Of a DNA stretch of 64,000 nucleotides, positions 17,588 through 25,827 are shown piece by piece (the first letter of the stretch is position 1; each line of letters begins with the position of its first letter). This stretch comes from an uncultured Myxococcales bacterium (GTDB lineage: Bacteria > Myxococcota_A > UBA9042). The stretch is taken from NCBI GenBank assembly GCA_903896545.1, contig CAITYF010000120.1, positions 36,484-100,483 on the forward strand. The letters run 5' to 3'. The notes under the pieces were generated by a model. It was not told where the DNA came from and did no database searches. It saw only the letters and a program-made list of their open reading frames with translations. The position numbers and the translations under genes are program-made.

Positions 17588-20299
17588 ATGGCTGATCGTC
17601 GCCCTGTTCTGCTCTTGATCGATGGCTCGCACGCGCTTTTCCGCGCCTATTTCGCGGTACGCCACTTGGCCTCGCCGACGGGGCAGCCGACCGGCGCGGT
17701 CTTTGGCTTCGTGTCGATGCTGCAAAAGCTGCTTCGCGAGAAGAAGCCCGACAAGATCGCCGTTTGCTTCGACGTTTCTGGCCCGACGTTTCGCCACGAA
17801 ATGGACCCGAACTACAAGGCGAATCGCCCGGACATGCCGGAGGACCTGGCGCAGCAGTGGCCGATCGCGTCGCGTGTGGGCGAGGAATTTGGTCTACCGG
17901 TGATCGGCATTCCGGGGCTGGAAGCGGACGACCTGATCGCGACGCTGGCCACCTGGGGGCAGGCGGCAGGCCACGATGTGATCGTTGTGTCTGGCGACAA
18001 AGACCTGATGCAGTTGGTCGTTGATCCCAAAGATGGCCAGTCCGGAATCACGCAGCTCGATGACGGTAAAGGCATTCTCTACGACGAGAAGGCGGTGCTG
18101 GCCAAGTGGGGGGTGCGCCGCGATCAAGTCGGCGACCTGCTGGCGATCATGGGCGACACCGCGGACAACATTCCGGGCGTGCGCGGCATCGGCGAGAAAG
18201 GCGCGGTAAAGCTGCTGACGGATTGGGGTTCGCTCGACGCGATCTACGCGCACATCGACGAAGTGACGCCGCCGCGGGCGCAGGAACTGCTGCGGGCGTC
18301 GCACGACGCGGCGCGCTTGGCGCAGAAGCTGGTGGCGTTGCGCTGTGACGCGGACCTGCCGTTCACGCTGGACGACCTGAAGCCCAAGGCGGAACAACGC
18401 ACGGCACTGGCCAAGACGTTCACGGAGCTGGGCTTCAAGCGACTGACAGCGGAGTACGCGGAGCCAGAACCCGAGCGGGAGTCCGCGCGGATCGCCATCG
18501 AGACGATCACGGATCTGCGCGATCTGGCTGGCGTCGTCGAGCAAATCCGCTCCACGCGGCACGTGGCGATCTGCACCGTGCAGAGCCACGCGGACCCGGA
18601 CCGCTTGATGCCGATGTGGGGCGAGCTCGTCGGTCTTTCACTGTGCTGGTCGCCTCTGCATGTTGCGTACATTCCGCTGCGCCACCGCGTCCTCGGCGCG
18701 CAGCTCCACGTGGACGAAGCCCTGCGGGTGCTGGCGCCGGTTCTGACGGACCCGCGGATCGCGAAGGTCGGTCACCACGCGAAGTACGACGCGATAGCGC
18801 TGCGGCGCGCTGGCGTGCAAGTCCGCGGTTGGACGGGCGACCCGATGCTGGCGAGCTACCTGCACGAGCCCGAACGCCACACCCACACGCTGCGCAACAT
18901 CTCGCAATCGTACTGCAACCTACCGCTTGCGGACGACGGTGATCTGTTGGGCAAGGGCAAAGCGCAGACCGGCTGGGACGCGGTGCCGATCGAAAAAGCG
19001 GCGGAACACGTGGGCCAACGCGCGTGGTTGACTCGGCTGACGGAGCTGGAGCTGCGCCCGCTGCTGGCGGAGAACGGCCTGCTGCCGTTGTACACGGATC
19101 TCGAAATTCCACTGTCGGACGTGCTGGCGGAAATGGAATTCACCGGCATCGCCGTGGACGTGGCGGAACTGAAACGGCAAAGCGAGTGGCTGGCGACCGA
19201 GATCGCGGCGGAAGAAGTGCAGATCCACACGCTCGCAGGCGGCCCGTTCAACGTTGCCTCGCCGACCCAGTTGGCCGATGTGCTCTTCCAGAAGCTCAAC
19301 CTGCCGGCGAAGAAACGCACCCAAAGTGGCTACTCGACCGACCAAAGCGTGCTGGAGAGCCTGTCCGACGTCCACCCGCTGCCCGATCGCGTGCTGCGGT
19401 GGCGGCAGTTGACCAAGCTGAAGGGCACCTACACGGACGCGCTACCTGCGCAGATCCAACCCGAAACTGGGCGCGTGCACACGTGTTTTCAGCAGGCGGT
19501 GGCGGCGACCGGGCGGTTGTCCTCGATTGAACCGAACCTCCAGAACATTCCCGTACGCTCGACTGAAGGTCGGCGGATTCGTCAGGCCTTCGTCGCGCCG
19601 CCGGGGACCGCGTTGATCTCGGCGGACTACAGCCAAATTGAACTGCGCGTCATGGCGCACTTGGCCCACGATCCCGGCCTTCTGACGGCTTTCCAGCACG
19701 GCCGTGACATTCACCGCGAAACGGCGGCGCGGATGTTCAACGTATTCCCCGAGATGGTCACAACCGAGCAGCGTAGCGCGGCGAAGACGATCAACTTTGG
19801 CGTGCTGTACGGCATGGGTCCGCAACGCCTGAGTCGCGAAATCGGCGTGTCGCAAAAGGACGCCAAGGCGTTTATCGACCTGTACTTCCAGCAGTTTCCC
19901 GGCGTGCACGGCTTCATGGAGCGCACGCTCGACGACGCGCGGCGTACCGGCGAAGTCCGCACGCTGTTTGGGCGACGGCGACAGGTGCCGAACTTGGGAA
20001 GCCAAAATCACGGCGACAAGGCGGCGGCCGAGCGCGTGGCAGTCAACACGCCGGTTCAAGGCACAGCGGCGGACTTGATCAAGCGGGCCATGCTTGGAGT
20101 GGCATCGGCGCTTAAGAACATGAACTTGCGAACGAAACTTCTGCTGCAAGTACACGATGAACTGGTTCTGGAGGCGCCGGAAGGCGAAATATCCGCCGTC
20201 ACGACGCTGCTCCGCGACGCCATGATGGCGGCGGGCGATCTGGCAGTTCCGCTCCAGGTGGACGTGCGCCACGCGGCGAACTGGGCTGAAGCGCACTGA
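17588..20299 (+). CDS. polA: DNA polymerase I with degenerate 3'-5' exonuclease domain
   Basis: 903 residues. Repairs gaps and removes Okazaki primers. The N-terminal 5'-3' exonuclease (about 1-290) has LLIDGSHALFRAYFA, GLEADDLIATLA and VSGDKDLMQLV. The polymerase domain has motif A SADYSQIELR (Asp680), motif B RSAAKTINFGVLYG and motif C LLQVHDELVLEAP (His856-Asp857-Glu858). The middle domain keeps KVGHHAKYD, but the Exo I DxE site reads TVQSHADPD and the Exo III YxxxD site reads VGQRAWLTR, so proofreading is probably lost, as in Taq-type enzymes. ATG 17588 matches the family N-terminus (MADRRPVLLLIDGSHALF). Confidence 0.96.
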   Translation: MADRRPVLLLIDGSHALFRAYFAVRHLASPTGQPTGAVFGFVSMLQKLLREKKPDKIAVCFDVSGPTFRHEMDPNYKANRPDMPEDLAQQWPIASRVGEEFGLPVIGIPGLEADDLIATLATWGQAAGHDVIVVSGDKDLMQLVVDPKDGQSGITQLDDGKGILYDEKAVLAKWGVRRDQVGDLLAIMGDTADNIPGVRGIGEKGAVKLLTDWGSLDAIYAHIDEVTPPRAQELLRASHDAARLAQKLVALRCDADLPFTLDDLKPKAEQRTALAKTFTELGFKRLTAEYAEPEPERESARIAIETITDLRDLAGVVEQIRSTRHVAICTVQSHADPDRLMPMWGELVGLSLCWSPLHVAYIPLRHRVLGAQLHVDEALRVLAPVLTDPRIAKVGHHAKYDAIALRRAGVQVRGWTGDPMLASYLHEPERHTHTLRNISQSYCNLPLADDGDLLGKGKAQTGWDAVPIEKAAEHVGQRAWLTRLTELELRPLLAENGLLPLYTDLEIPLSDVLAEMEFTGIAVDVAELKRQSEWLATEIAAEEVQIHTLAGGPFNVASPTQLADVLFQKLNLPAKKRTQSGYSTDQSVLESLSDVHPLPDRVLRWRQLTKLKGTYTDALPAQIQPETGRVHTCFQQAVAATGRLSSIEPNLQNIPVRSTEGRRIRQAFVAPPGTALISADYSQIELRVMAHLAHDPGLLTAFQHGRDIHRETAARMFNVFPEMVTTEQRSAAKTINFGVLYGMGPQRLSREIGVSQKDAKAFIDLYFQQFPGVHGFMERTLDDARRTGEVRTLFGRRRQVPNLGSQNHGDKAAAERVAVNTPVQGTAADLIKRAMLGVASALKNMNLRTKLLLQVHDELVLEAPEGEISAVTTLLRDAMMAAGDLAVPLQVDVRHAANWAEAH

Positions 20300-20375
20300 C
20301 GTCGCGGCAGGCTTGTGTGACATTTTTGGCGGCGCCGCGGCAAGATTCGGCGGGACGCGAACACGCGGTAGTTCC

Positions 20376-20393
20376 CCCACCCTCGAGGGCGGG
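20376..20393. terminator. Weak inverted repeat between convergent polA and uvrB
   Basis: CCC-A-CCCTCGAGGG-C-GGG forms a near-palindrome with one mismatch, in the 135-base gap between two convergent stops. There is no T tract on either side, so a bidirectional terminator role is only possible. Confidence 0.25.
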
Positions 20394-20434
20394 CTCACGG
20401 CGCGTAACCAATGGCGCACCAACTACGGCGCCAG

Positions 20435-22411
20435 CTACCCCACAGCCACGAGGTACTGCTCGATCTTCCGCGCCTCATCGCGCAGCTTCGCCGCCTCTTC
20501 AAACTGCAGATCCTGCGCCGCCTTCTTCATCTGTTTCCGCAAGTCCGCGACCTGCTTCTCCAACGCATCACGGTCGCGCTTGGCGTCGGTCGCGTGCTGC
20601 ATGATCGGCGTGATCTGCACCGCCTTGGCCTCCTGCGTCGCCTTCTGAATCGACTGCGGCGTGATGCCGTGCGCCAGATTGTGGGCGATCTGCTTGTTGC
20701 GCCGCGTGTCCGTCGCCTCGATCGCGGTGCGCATGGAGCCTGTCATCACGTCTGCGTACAGGATCACGTGGCCGTTCACGTTGCGCGCCGCACGGCCGAT
20801 CGTCTGGATGAGCGACCGGTGTGATCGCAAGAACCCTTCCTTGTCGGCATCCAGAATGGCAACAAGCGAAACCTCCGGTAAATCCAAGCCTTCTCGCAGA
20901 AGGTTGATGCCCACGAGCACGTCAAATTCGCCGTTCCGCAGCGCCCGAATCAGCTCGATACGCTCCAAAGTCTCCACATCCGAGTGCAAGTAGCGGACGC
21001 GGACGCCAAGTTCGTCGTAGTACTCCGTCAGATGCTCGGCCATCCGCTTGGTCAGCGTCGTCACCAGGACTCGCTCACCCGCAGCAACGGTCTTCTTGAT
21101 TTCCCCCAGCAGATCATCGACTTGACTGCCGACTGGGCGAACTTCCACCTGCGGATCAACGAGCCCCGTCGGACGCACGATCTGCTCGACGAAGACACCT
21201 TCGGTCTGATTCAGCTCCCAATCACCCGGCGTCGCGCTGACGTAGATCGTCCGTGGCACACGCTCCTGGAATTCCTCAAAGCGCAACGGGCGGTTATCCA
21301 TCGCCGACGGCATGCGAAACCCGTGCTCCACGAGCACTTCCTTGCGCGCGCGATCGCCGCGGAACATGCCGCCGATCTGCCCAACCATCACGTGCGACTC
21401 GTCCAGAAACGTCACGAAGTTCTCCGGGAAGTAGTCCACCAACGTCGGCGGCGGCGATCCCGGCGGTCGTCCAGTCAGATGCCGCGCGTAGTTCTCAATT
21501 CCGCTGCAAAATCCACGCGTTTGCAGGGCTTCCAGATCAAACATCGTCCGTTGTTCCAAGCGCTGCGCTTCCAGCAACTTGCCCTCGGCGTTCAACTCTT
21601 GCAGCCGCCCTTGCAGCTCGACGCGAATGGACTCCATCGCCAGGCTGATCTGCTCCGTGGGCGTTGCGTAGTGCGAATTCGGGTAGATGGACAGCTTGTC
21701 CGTCGTATCGAGCACCACGCCGCGCAGCGGATCAACCCATTGTAACGACTCAATTTCATCGCCCCAAAGGCTGATGCGTACCGCGCGGTCGTCGTGGTAC
21801 GCCGGCTGCAGTTCGATCACGTCGCCACGTACGCGAAACGCGCCGCGGTGCAGATCCAGATCGTTGCGCTCGTACTGGATGTCCACAAGCTTGCGCAACA
21901 GATCATCGCGGCGGATGCGATCGCCAACGGCAAGCGGTACACGCATGCCCAGATACGATTCCGCGGCACCGATGCCGTAGATGCACGACACCGAACTCAC
22001 GATTATCACGTCTTTTCTTTCCAACAGCGCATACGTCGCCGCGTGACGCATGCGGTCGATCTCGTCGTTGATCTGCGAGTCCTTCTCAATGTAGGTGTCG
22101 GTCGACGGCACGTACGCTTCGGGCTGGTAGTAATCGTAGTAACTAACGAAGAATTCAACGGCATTCTTAGGGAAAAGCGCCTTGAATTCGCGATGCAGTT
22201 GTGCGGCCAGGATCTTGTTCGGCGCCATGATGAGCGCCGGACGCTCCAGCCGGGCGATCGTCTGCGCCATGGTGTACGTCTTCCCGGACCCGGTGACGCC
22301 CAAGAGTACCTGCGCGGACTCGCCCCGTTCGATGCCAGCCACCAAAGCATCAATGGCTTGCGGCTGATCGCCAGCCGGTTGGTATGCGGATTCAAGCTCA
22401 AAAAGCGCCAT
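20435..22411 (-). CDS. uvrB: Excinuclease ABC subunit B
   Basis: 658 residues. UvrB is the damage-verifying helicase-like subunit of nucleotide excision repair, loaded by UvrA and recruiting UvrC. Visible: Walker A GVTGSGKT (38-45), the beta-hairpin region [20 protein letters not shown], the helicase motif [10 protein letters not shown], motif [11 protein letters not shown], and the C-terminal UVR domain ([20 protein letters not shown]). GGAGGTG (complement of 22416-22422) lies 4 bases before the ATG. Length is standard. Convergent with polA. Confidence 0.97.
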   Translation of the reverse strand: MALFELESAYQPAGDQPQAIDALVAGIERGESAQVLLGVTGSGKTYTMAQTIARLERPALIMAPNKILAAQLHREFKALFPKNAVEFFVSYYDYYQPEAYVPSTDTYIEKDSQINDEIDRMRHAATYALLERKDVIIVSSVSCIYGIGAAESYLGMRVPLAVGDRIRRDDLLRKLVDIQYERNDLDLHRGAFRVRGDVIELQPAYHDDRAVRISLWGDEIESLQWVDPLRGVVLDTTDKLSIYPNSHYATPTEQISLAMESIRVELQGRLQELNAEGKLLEAQRLEQRTMFDLEALQTRGFCSGIENYARHLTGRPPGSPPPTLVDYFPENFVTFLDESHVMVGQIGGMFRGDRARKEVLVEHGFRMPSAMDNRPLRFEEFQERVPRTIYVSATPGDWELNQTEGVFVEQIVRPTGLVDPQVEVRPVGSQVDDLLGEIKKTVAAGERVLVTTLTKRMAEHLTEYYDELGVRVRYLHSDVETLERIELIRALRNGEFDVLVGINLLREGLDLPEVSLVAILDADKEGFLRSHRSLIQTIGRAARNVNGHVILYADVMTGSMRTAIEATDTRRNKQIAHNLAHGITPQSIQKATQEAKAVQITPIMQHATDAKRDRDALEKQVADLRKQMKKAAQDLQFEEAAKLRDEARKIEQYLVAVG

Positions 22412-22503
22412 CGATCACCTCCGCGCAGAGCGCGCATTCGTGCAAGGTAGGGCGACTCGTGGCCAAAAGGAAGGGGAAGTCACGCGATTGTTTTGAGAAC
22501 TTC

Positions 22504-22531
22504 TTGACACGCTGCATCATTGGTCTAGGAT
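22504..22531 (+). promoter_or_regulatory. Sigma70-type promoter for the small lipoprotein gene at 22731
   Basis: TTGACA (22504-22509), a perfect -35, and TAGGAT (22526-22531) with a 16-base spacer. It is the best promoter in the 319-base gap 22412-22730. Confidence 0.55.
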
Positions 22532-22730
22532 GTTGTCGGTTTGGAGGTCGTCGCCAAGCGGGGCATCGGTGCTGCCGCGCAACGAAGGCTGCCTTTCGGG
22601 TGCCTCACCGTCTCCGCTTCAACAGGAGACGCAGTTGATTGGAAAGCAAAACGAGGCCAAGCGCTTCGCCAGTGGATTCAGTCAGTAGCGAAACAGGTTG
22701 AGCAACCCCTTACTGAGGAGATGGAGCACA
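22532..22730 (+). other. Long 5' leader of the small lipoprotein mRNA (part of the 22412-22730 gap)
   Basis: About 190 bases separate the predicted start site from ATG 22731. The stretch has no convincing open frame. GAGGAG and GGAG just before the ATG give a strong ribosome binding site. Such a long untranslated leader could be structured, but I see no recognisable riboswitch motif. Confidence 0.35.
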
Positions 22731-23090
22731 ATGTTGAACCGCAAGATGTTTGTTGTCGTTGGTCTGGGTCTGTCGATGGCCGTTGCTGGCTGCGAGAAGA
22801 AGGCTGAGACGAAGCCGGAAGGCGAAGGCGCTGCCGCCGCCGCCCCCGAAGGCGAGAAGAAGGCTGAAGAGCCCAAGGCCGAAGAGAAGAAGGAAGAGGC
22901 CAAGCCGGCTGAAGCCCCGAAGCCGGCGGAAGCCGCTCCGGCCGCTGCCGCGGCTCCGGCTGCCCCCGCCGCTCCGGCTGCCCCGGCCGCTCCGGCTGCT
23001 GAAGCCGCCAAGCCGGCGGAAGCCGCTCCGGCCGCTCCGGCTGCCGCTGCTGCCCCGGCCGCTCCGGCTGCCGCTCCGGCCGCGAAGTAA
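22731..23090 (+). CDS. Small Ala/Pro/Lys/Glu-rich lipoprotein
   Basis: 119 residues. Signal peptide with lipobox AVAGC, then an entirely low-complexity mature part: Lys/Glu-rich at first (KPEGEGAAAAAPEGEKKAEE), then long runs of Ala-Pro. No folded domain is expected; such segments may span the periplasm or bind peptidoglycan. GGAG 4 bases before the ATG fixes the start. The own promoter upstream and strong terminator downstream suggest an independent, probably abundant transcript. The tail resembles those of the proteins at 23304 and 29326. Confidence 0.75.
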   Translation: MLNRKMFVVVGLGLSMAVAGCEKKAETKPEGEGAAAAAPEGEKKAEEPKAEEKKEEAKPAEAPKPAEAAPAAAAAPAAPAAPAAPAAPAAEAAKPAEAAPAAPAAAAAPAAPAAAPAAK

Positions 23091-23142
23091 GACTCAGCCA
23101 AGCCGGACGTTCGCGAGAACAGATGGCCGCTGAATGGTGATA

Positions 23143-23183
23143 CCGGCGGGGAGGGTCGTGAGATCCTCCCCGTCGGCGTTTTT
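23143..23183 (+). terminator. Rho-independent terminator after the small lipoprotein gene
   Basis: A 12-bp stem (23143-23154 with 23165-23176, one G-U pair) closes a 10-base loop and is followed directly by CGTTTTT. Confidence 0.88.
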
Positions 23184-23303
23184 GTGAAAGGCGCTTGTCT
23201 TTCAGAAGGCGTGAGTCTTTCACGGCATCGAGCAACAACGTCTCGAAGAACGAACGTAGACAATCGATCGCGCAAGGTTGCGCGGATATCCAAGGAGTAC
23301 ACC

Positions 23304-23876
23304 ATGTTGAACCTGAATCTTCGCGGCCTGATGGCCCTGACGATGGCTGCCGCGATTTCGCTCGTCGGCTGTAAGAAAGAAGAAGCCAAGCCGGCTGACG
23401 CGGATGCCGCGGCCACGGCGCCGGCTCCCGGTGCGGACGCTGCTGCGGCTGCCCCTGCCGGTGGTTCGGAGAACCTGACCAAGGCGAAAGCCATGGTCGA
23501 CAAGATGGCTGACGCGCTGAACAAGATGGTTGCGGACGTGGAAGCGGCCGGCAACGACACCGCCAAGATCAAAGAGATCGGCGAGAACTTCAAGAAGAAC
23601 GGCGAAGCGATGAAGGCCGAAGGCGAAGCGCTGCAGAAAGTGCTCACCGACGACGACAAGAAGGCGCTTGAGGCGTATGGCCGTGAGAAGATTGGTCCGC
23701 TGATGGGCAAGCTCATGGCGGCGATGATGAAGGCCCAGGCGGCGCAGGCCCCGGGCGGCGTCACCCCGACGGCGGCTCCGGCTGGCGCGGCTCCGGCTCC
23801 GGCTGGCGCGGCTCCCGCCCCGGCGGCTCCGGCTGCTGCCCCGGCTGCGGCTCCGGCGGCTCCCGCCGCGAAGTAA
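23304..23876 (+). CDS. Lipoprotein with a novel helical domain and Ala/Pro tail
   Basis: 190 residues. AAGGAG (about 23290) and the signal sequence (lipobox SLVGC, Cys23) fix ATG 23304. After a short Ala/Pro-rich linker comes a helical domain (about 58-148) with LTKAKAMVDKMADALNKM, AGNDTAKIKEI and GREKIGPLMGKLMAAMMKAQ, then an Ala/Pro/Gly tail. The same domain occurs almost unchanged at the C-terminus of the protein at 59659-60450 and more divergently at 24042-25058. I do not recognise the family; the repeated Met/Lys/Glu pattern suggests a helical bundle. It is closed by its own terminator. Confidence 0.8.
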   Translation: MLNLNLRGLMALTMAAAISLVGCKKEEAKPADADAAATAPAPGADAAAAAPAGGSENLTKAKAMVDKMADALNKMVADVEAAGNDTAKIKEIGENFKKNGEAMKAEGEALQKVLTDDDKKALEAYGREKIGPLMGKLMAAMMKAQAAQAPGGVTPTAAPAGAAPAPAGAAPAPAAPAAAPAAAPAAPAAK

Positions 23877-23898
23877 GCTCGCTTACTGCTCTTTCGCG

Positions 23899-23938
23899 CG
23901 AGGCGGTCGGGTCAAACCGGCCGCCTCGTGCGTTTTTT
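23899..23938 (+). terminator. Rho-independent terminator after the helical-domain lipoprotein gene
   Basis: A 12-bp stem (23899-23910 with 23917-23928, one wobble pair) with loop GTCAAA is followed by TGCGTTTTTT. Confidence 0.88.
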
Positions 23939-24041
23939 GCCGCATGCTCAGGCGCCGTGACGCAAGCGTGTGCGAATGTGAAAGAGTGAGGCGTGCGTCA
24001 CGCAAGTCGCGTATCTTTTCGCCGCTTTCGCAGAGGTTGTC

Positions 24042-25058
24042 ATGTGGATTCGCCCGTTGGTTTCGATCGTCCTTGTTGCCGGTGTTGCTTTGACCGCAGC
24101 GCCCGCCTTTGCCGGAAAGCACAAGGCAAAAGCCCACAAGGAAAAGGCCGCGAAACACGCGCGCGGCAAGTCCGGGTCGCACGACGGCACGGCGCTGTTT
24201 GACGCCATGGCGCAGGCCAATCGCGCAGGTGAGATGCTCGAACAGATGATTCTGGACGTGCAGGCGGCCGGCGATGATTCCCGCAAGATCAAGGAGATCG
24301 CCGAGAACTACCAGACGCTCAGCCAAGCGATGAAGGACGAAACGGTGGAGCGCGAAGCGGCGCTGACCAAGCCGGAGAAGAAACAACTGGACGCGTATCG
24401 CAAGAGCAAGATCGCGCCGCTGGAGCACAAGTGGGCGCAAATTCTCGCCAAGGTGGAAGTCGCGGTAGCGGCGGAAGTGGCCAGCCAGGTCAAGCAGCTG
24501 CACAACCAGATCGACGACTTGCTGGCTGAGACGGACGCCATCATCGCGCAGACCCGCAGCGCGGGCGCAGACTCGGCGCGTCGGGCGGACTTGCTACAGC
24601 GGTTGGCGAGGCTGGAGGCGTCGACGCACTCGCTCTATCACGACGCGGCCAAGGTGCCGGGGCGCAAGAACGCCGAAGGGCTGACCCGCGAGATCACCGA
24701 GAAGCTGGAGACGCAAGTGCGCCGCGCCGATTGGCTGCTGCGGACCGCCGTGCTGCCGCCGTGCCCGGATTTCACCGCGCAGATTCAGGCGGTCCACAAG
24801 CAGATTCAAGAGTTGGATAGTCTGGCCGCGGACATCGGCTTGGCCGTGAATCGCGCCGGTCTGCACGAGTTGATGGCGCGCCGTGGGCAGCTGATGGCCA
24901 AGCTGACCGCGACGATACGCGCGCCGCTGACGCCAGAAGAAGCAGCCGAACTCCACGCCGTGACGGACGAACTGCTGGTGCCGGTGCAAGCGCATCTGGA
25001 CGAGGCGCAGGCAGCCGCTGAAGCGCGCCTCGGCACAAAAGGCCACGGCGAGCGTTGA
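24042..25058 (+). CDS. Secreted long helical protein related to the neighbouring helical-domain lipoprotein
   Basis: 338 residues. Signal peptide ending APAFA, then a Lys/His/Ala-rich basic stretch (KHKAKAHKEKAAKHARGK). Residues about 50-150 match the helical domain of the upstream lipoprotein (AGDDSRKIKEIAENY, YRKSKIAPLEHKW). The remaining 190 residues are predicted coiled coil and alpha-helical (QLHNQIDDLLAETDAI; LHEVMARRG-like turns) without catalytic motifs. AGAGG precedes the ATG. Probably an extended periplasmic protein; function unknown. Confidence 0.7.
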   Translation: MWIRPLVSIVLVAGVALTAAPAFAGKHKAKAHKEKAAKHARGKSGSHDGTALFDAMAQANRAGEMLEQMILDVQAAGDDSRKIKEIAENYQTLSQAMKDETVEREAALTKPEKKQLDAYRKSKIAPLEHKWAQILAKVEVAVAAEVASQVKQLHNQIDDLLAETDAIIAQTRSAGADSARRADLLQRLARLEASTHSLYHDAAKVPGRKNAEGLTREITEKLETQVRRADWLLRTAVLPPCPDFTAQIQAVHKQIQELDSLAADIGLAVNRAGLHELMARRGQLMAKLTATIRAPLTPEEAAELHAVTDELLVPVQAHLDEAQAAAEARLGTKGHGER

Positions 25059-25083
25059 CCGAGGCCGTTCGTCATGCTATCGG
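25055..25083 (+). promoter_or_regulatory. Sigma70-type promoter for scoA
   Basis: TTGACC (25055-25060), 17-base spacer, TATCGG (25078-25083). The -35 overlaps the preceding stop codon. The leader to ATG 25126 would be about 36 bases. Confidence 0.5.
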
Positions 25084-25125
25084 CAGAGCCAAGGCGACGT
25101 GCCCGTGAGCACGACCGAGGTCTGC

Positions 25126-25827
25126 ATGAATAAGGTATTTGCCAACGCAACCGACGCAACCTTCGACCTGAAAGACGGCGCAACACTGCTCGTTTCAGGC
25201 TTTGGCTTGTCCGGCAACCCGGAACACCTGATCCGCGCGGTACACGAACGCGGAACGCGCGACTTGACCATCATCTCCAACAACTGCGGCACGACGAACG
25301 ACGGTTTGGGCGTGCTCTTGCAAGCGCGGCAAGTCCGCAAGATGGTGTCGAGTTACGTGGGCGAGAACAAAGAGTTTGAACGGCAGTTTCTCGGCGGCGA
25401 GCTCGAAGTCGAGCTCAACCCGCAAGGCACGCTTGCTGAGCGCATCCGCGCGGGCGGCGCGGGCATTCCGGCGTTCTTCACGCCAACCGGCGCAGGCACC
25501 CAAGTCGCTGAAGGCAAAGAGCAGCGTGAGTTCAACGGCAAGCTCTGCGTGCTGGAGACGGCTCTGAAGGGCGAGTTCGCGTTCGTCAAGGCTTGGAAGG
25601 GCGATCGCCACGGCAACCTCGTCTACCGCAAAACCGCGCAGGCGTTCGCGCCGATGATCGCGACGGCCGGCAAGATCACGATCGCGGAAGTGGAACACCT
25701 CGTGGAGCCAGGCGAGATCGACCCGGATCAGGTCCACACGCCCGGCATCTACGTTCAGCGCATCTTCCAGGGTAGCGACTGGCGCAAGCCGATCGAACAG
25801 CGCACCACGCGCAAGCGCCCGACATGA
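25126..25827 (+). CDS. scoA: 3-oxoacid CoA-transferase subunit A
   Basis: 233 residues. Subunit A of a CoA-transferase that moves CoA from succinyl-CoA (or a similar donor) to acetoacetate. Recognised by TLLVSGFGLSGNPEHLI, the NNCGTTNDGLG segment, the KMVSSYVGENKEFERQ helix and the GAGIPAFFTPTG-GTQVAEGKE signature. GAGG before ATG 25126 sets the start. The catalytic Glu resides in subunit B, normally encoded directly downstream, but here the next gene is an amidohydrolase and no subunit B is present in the window. Its last bases overlap the next ATG as ATGA. Confidence 0.9.
   Translation: MNKVFANATDATFDLKDGATLLVSGFGLSGNPEHLIRAVHERGTRDLTIISNNCGTTNDGLGVLLQARQVRKMVSSYVGENKEFERQFLGGELEVELNPQGTLAERIRAGGAGIPAFFTPTGAGTQVAEGKEQREFNGKLCVLETALKGEFAFVKAWKGDRHGNLVYRKTAQAFAPMIATAGKITIAEVEHLVEPGEIDPDQVHTPGIYVQRIFQGSDWRKPIEQRTTRKRPT

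Noticed and set aside
22900..23090. Short direct repeats resembling a CRISPR or satellite array
   Set aside because: They are Ala-Pro codon repeats inside a coding region, without spacers or regular unit length.
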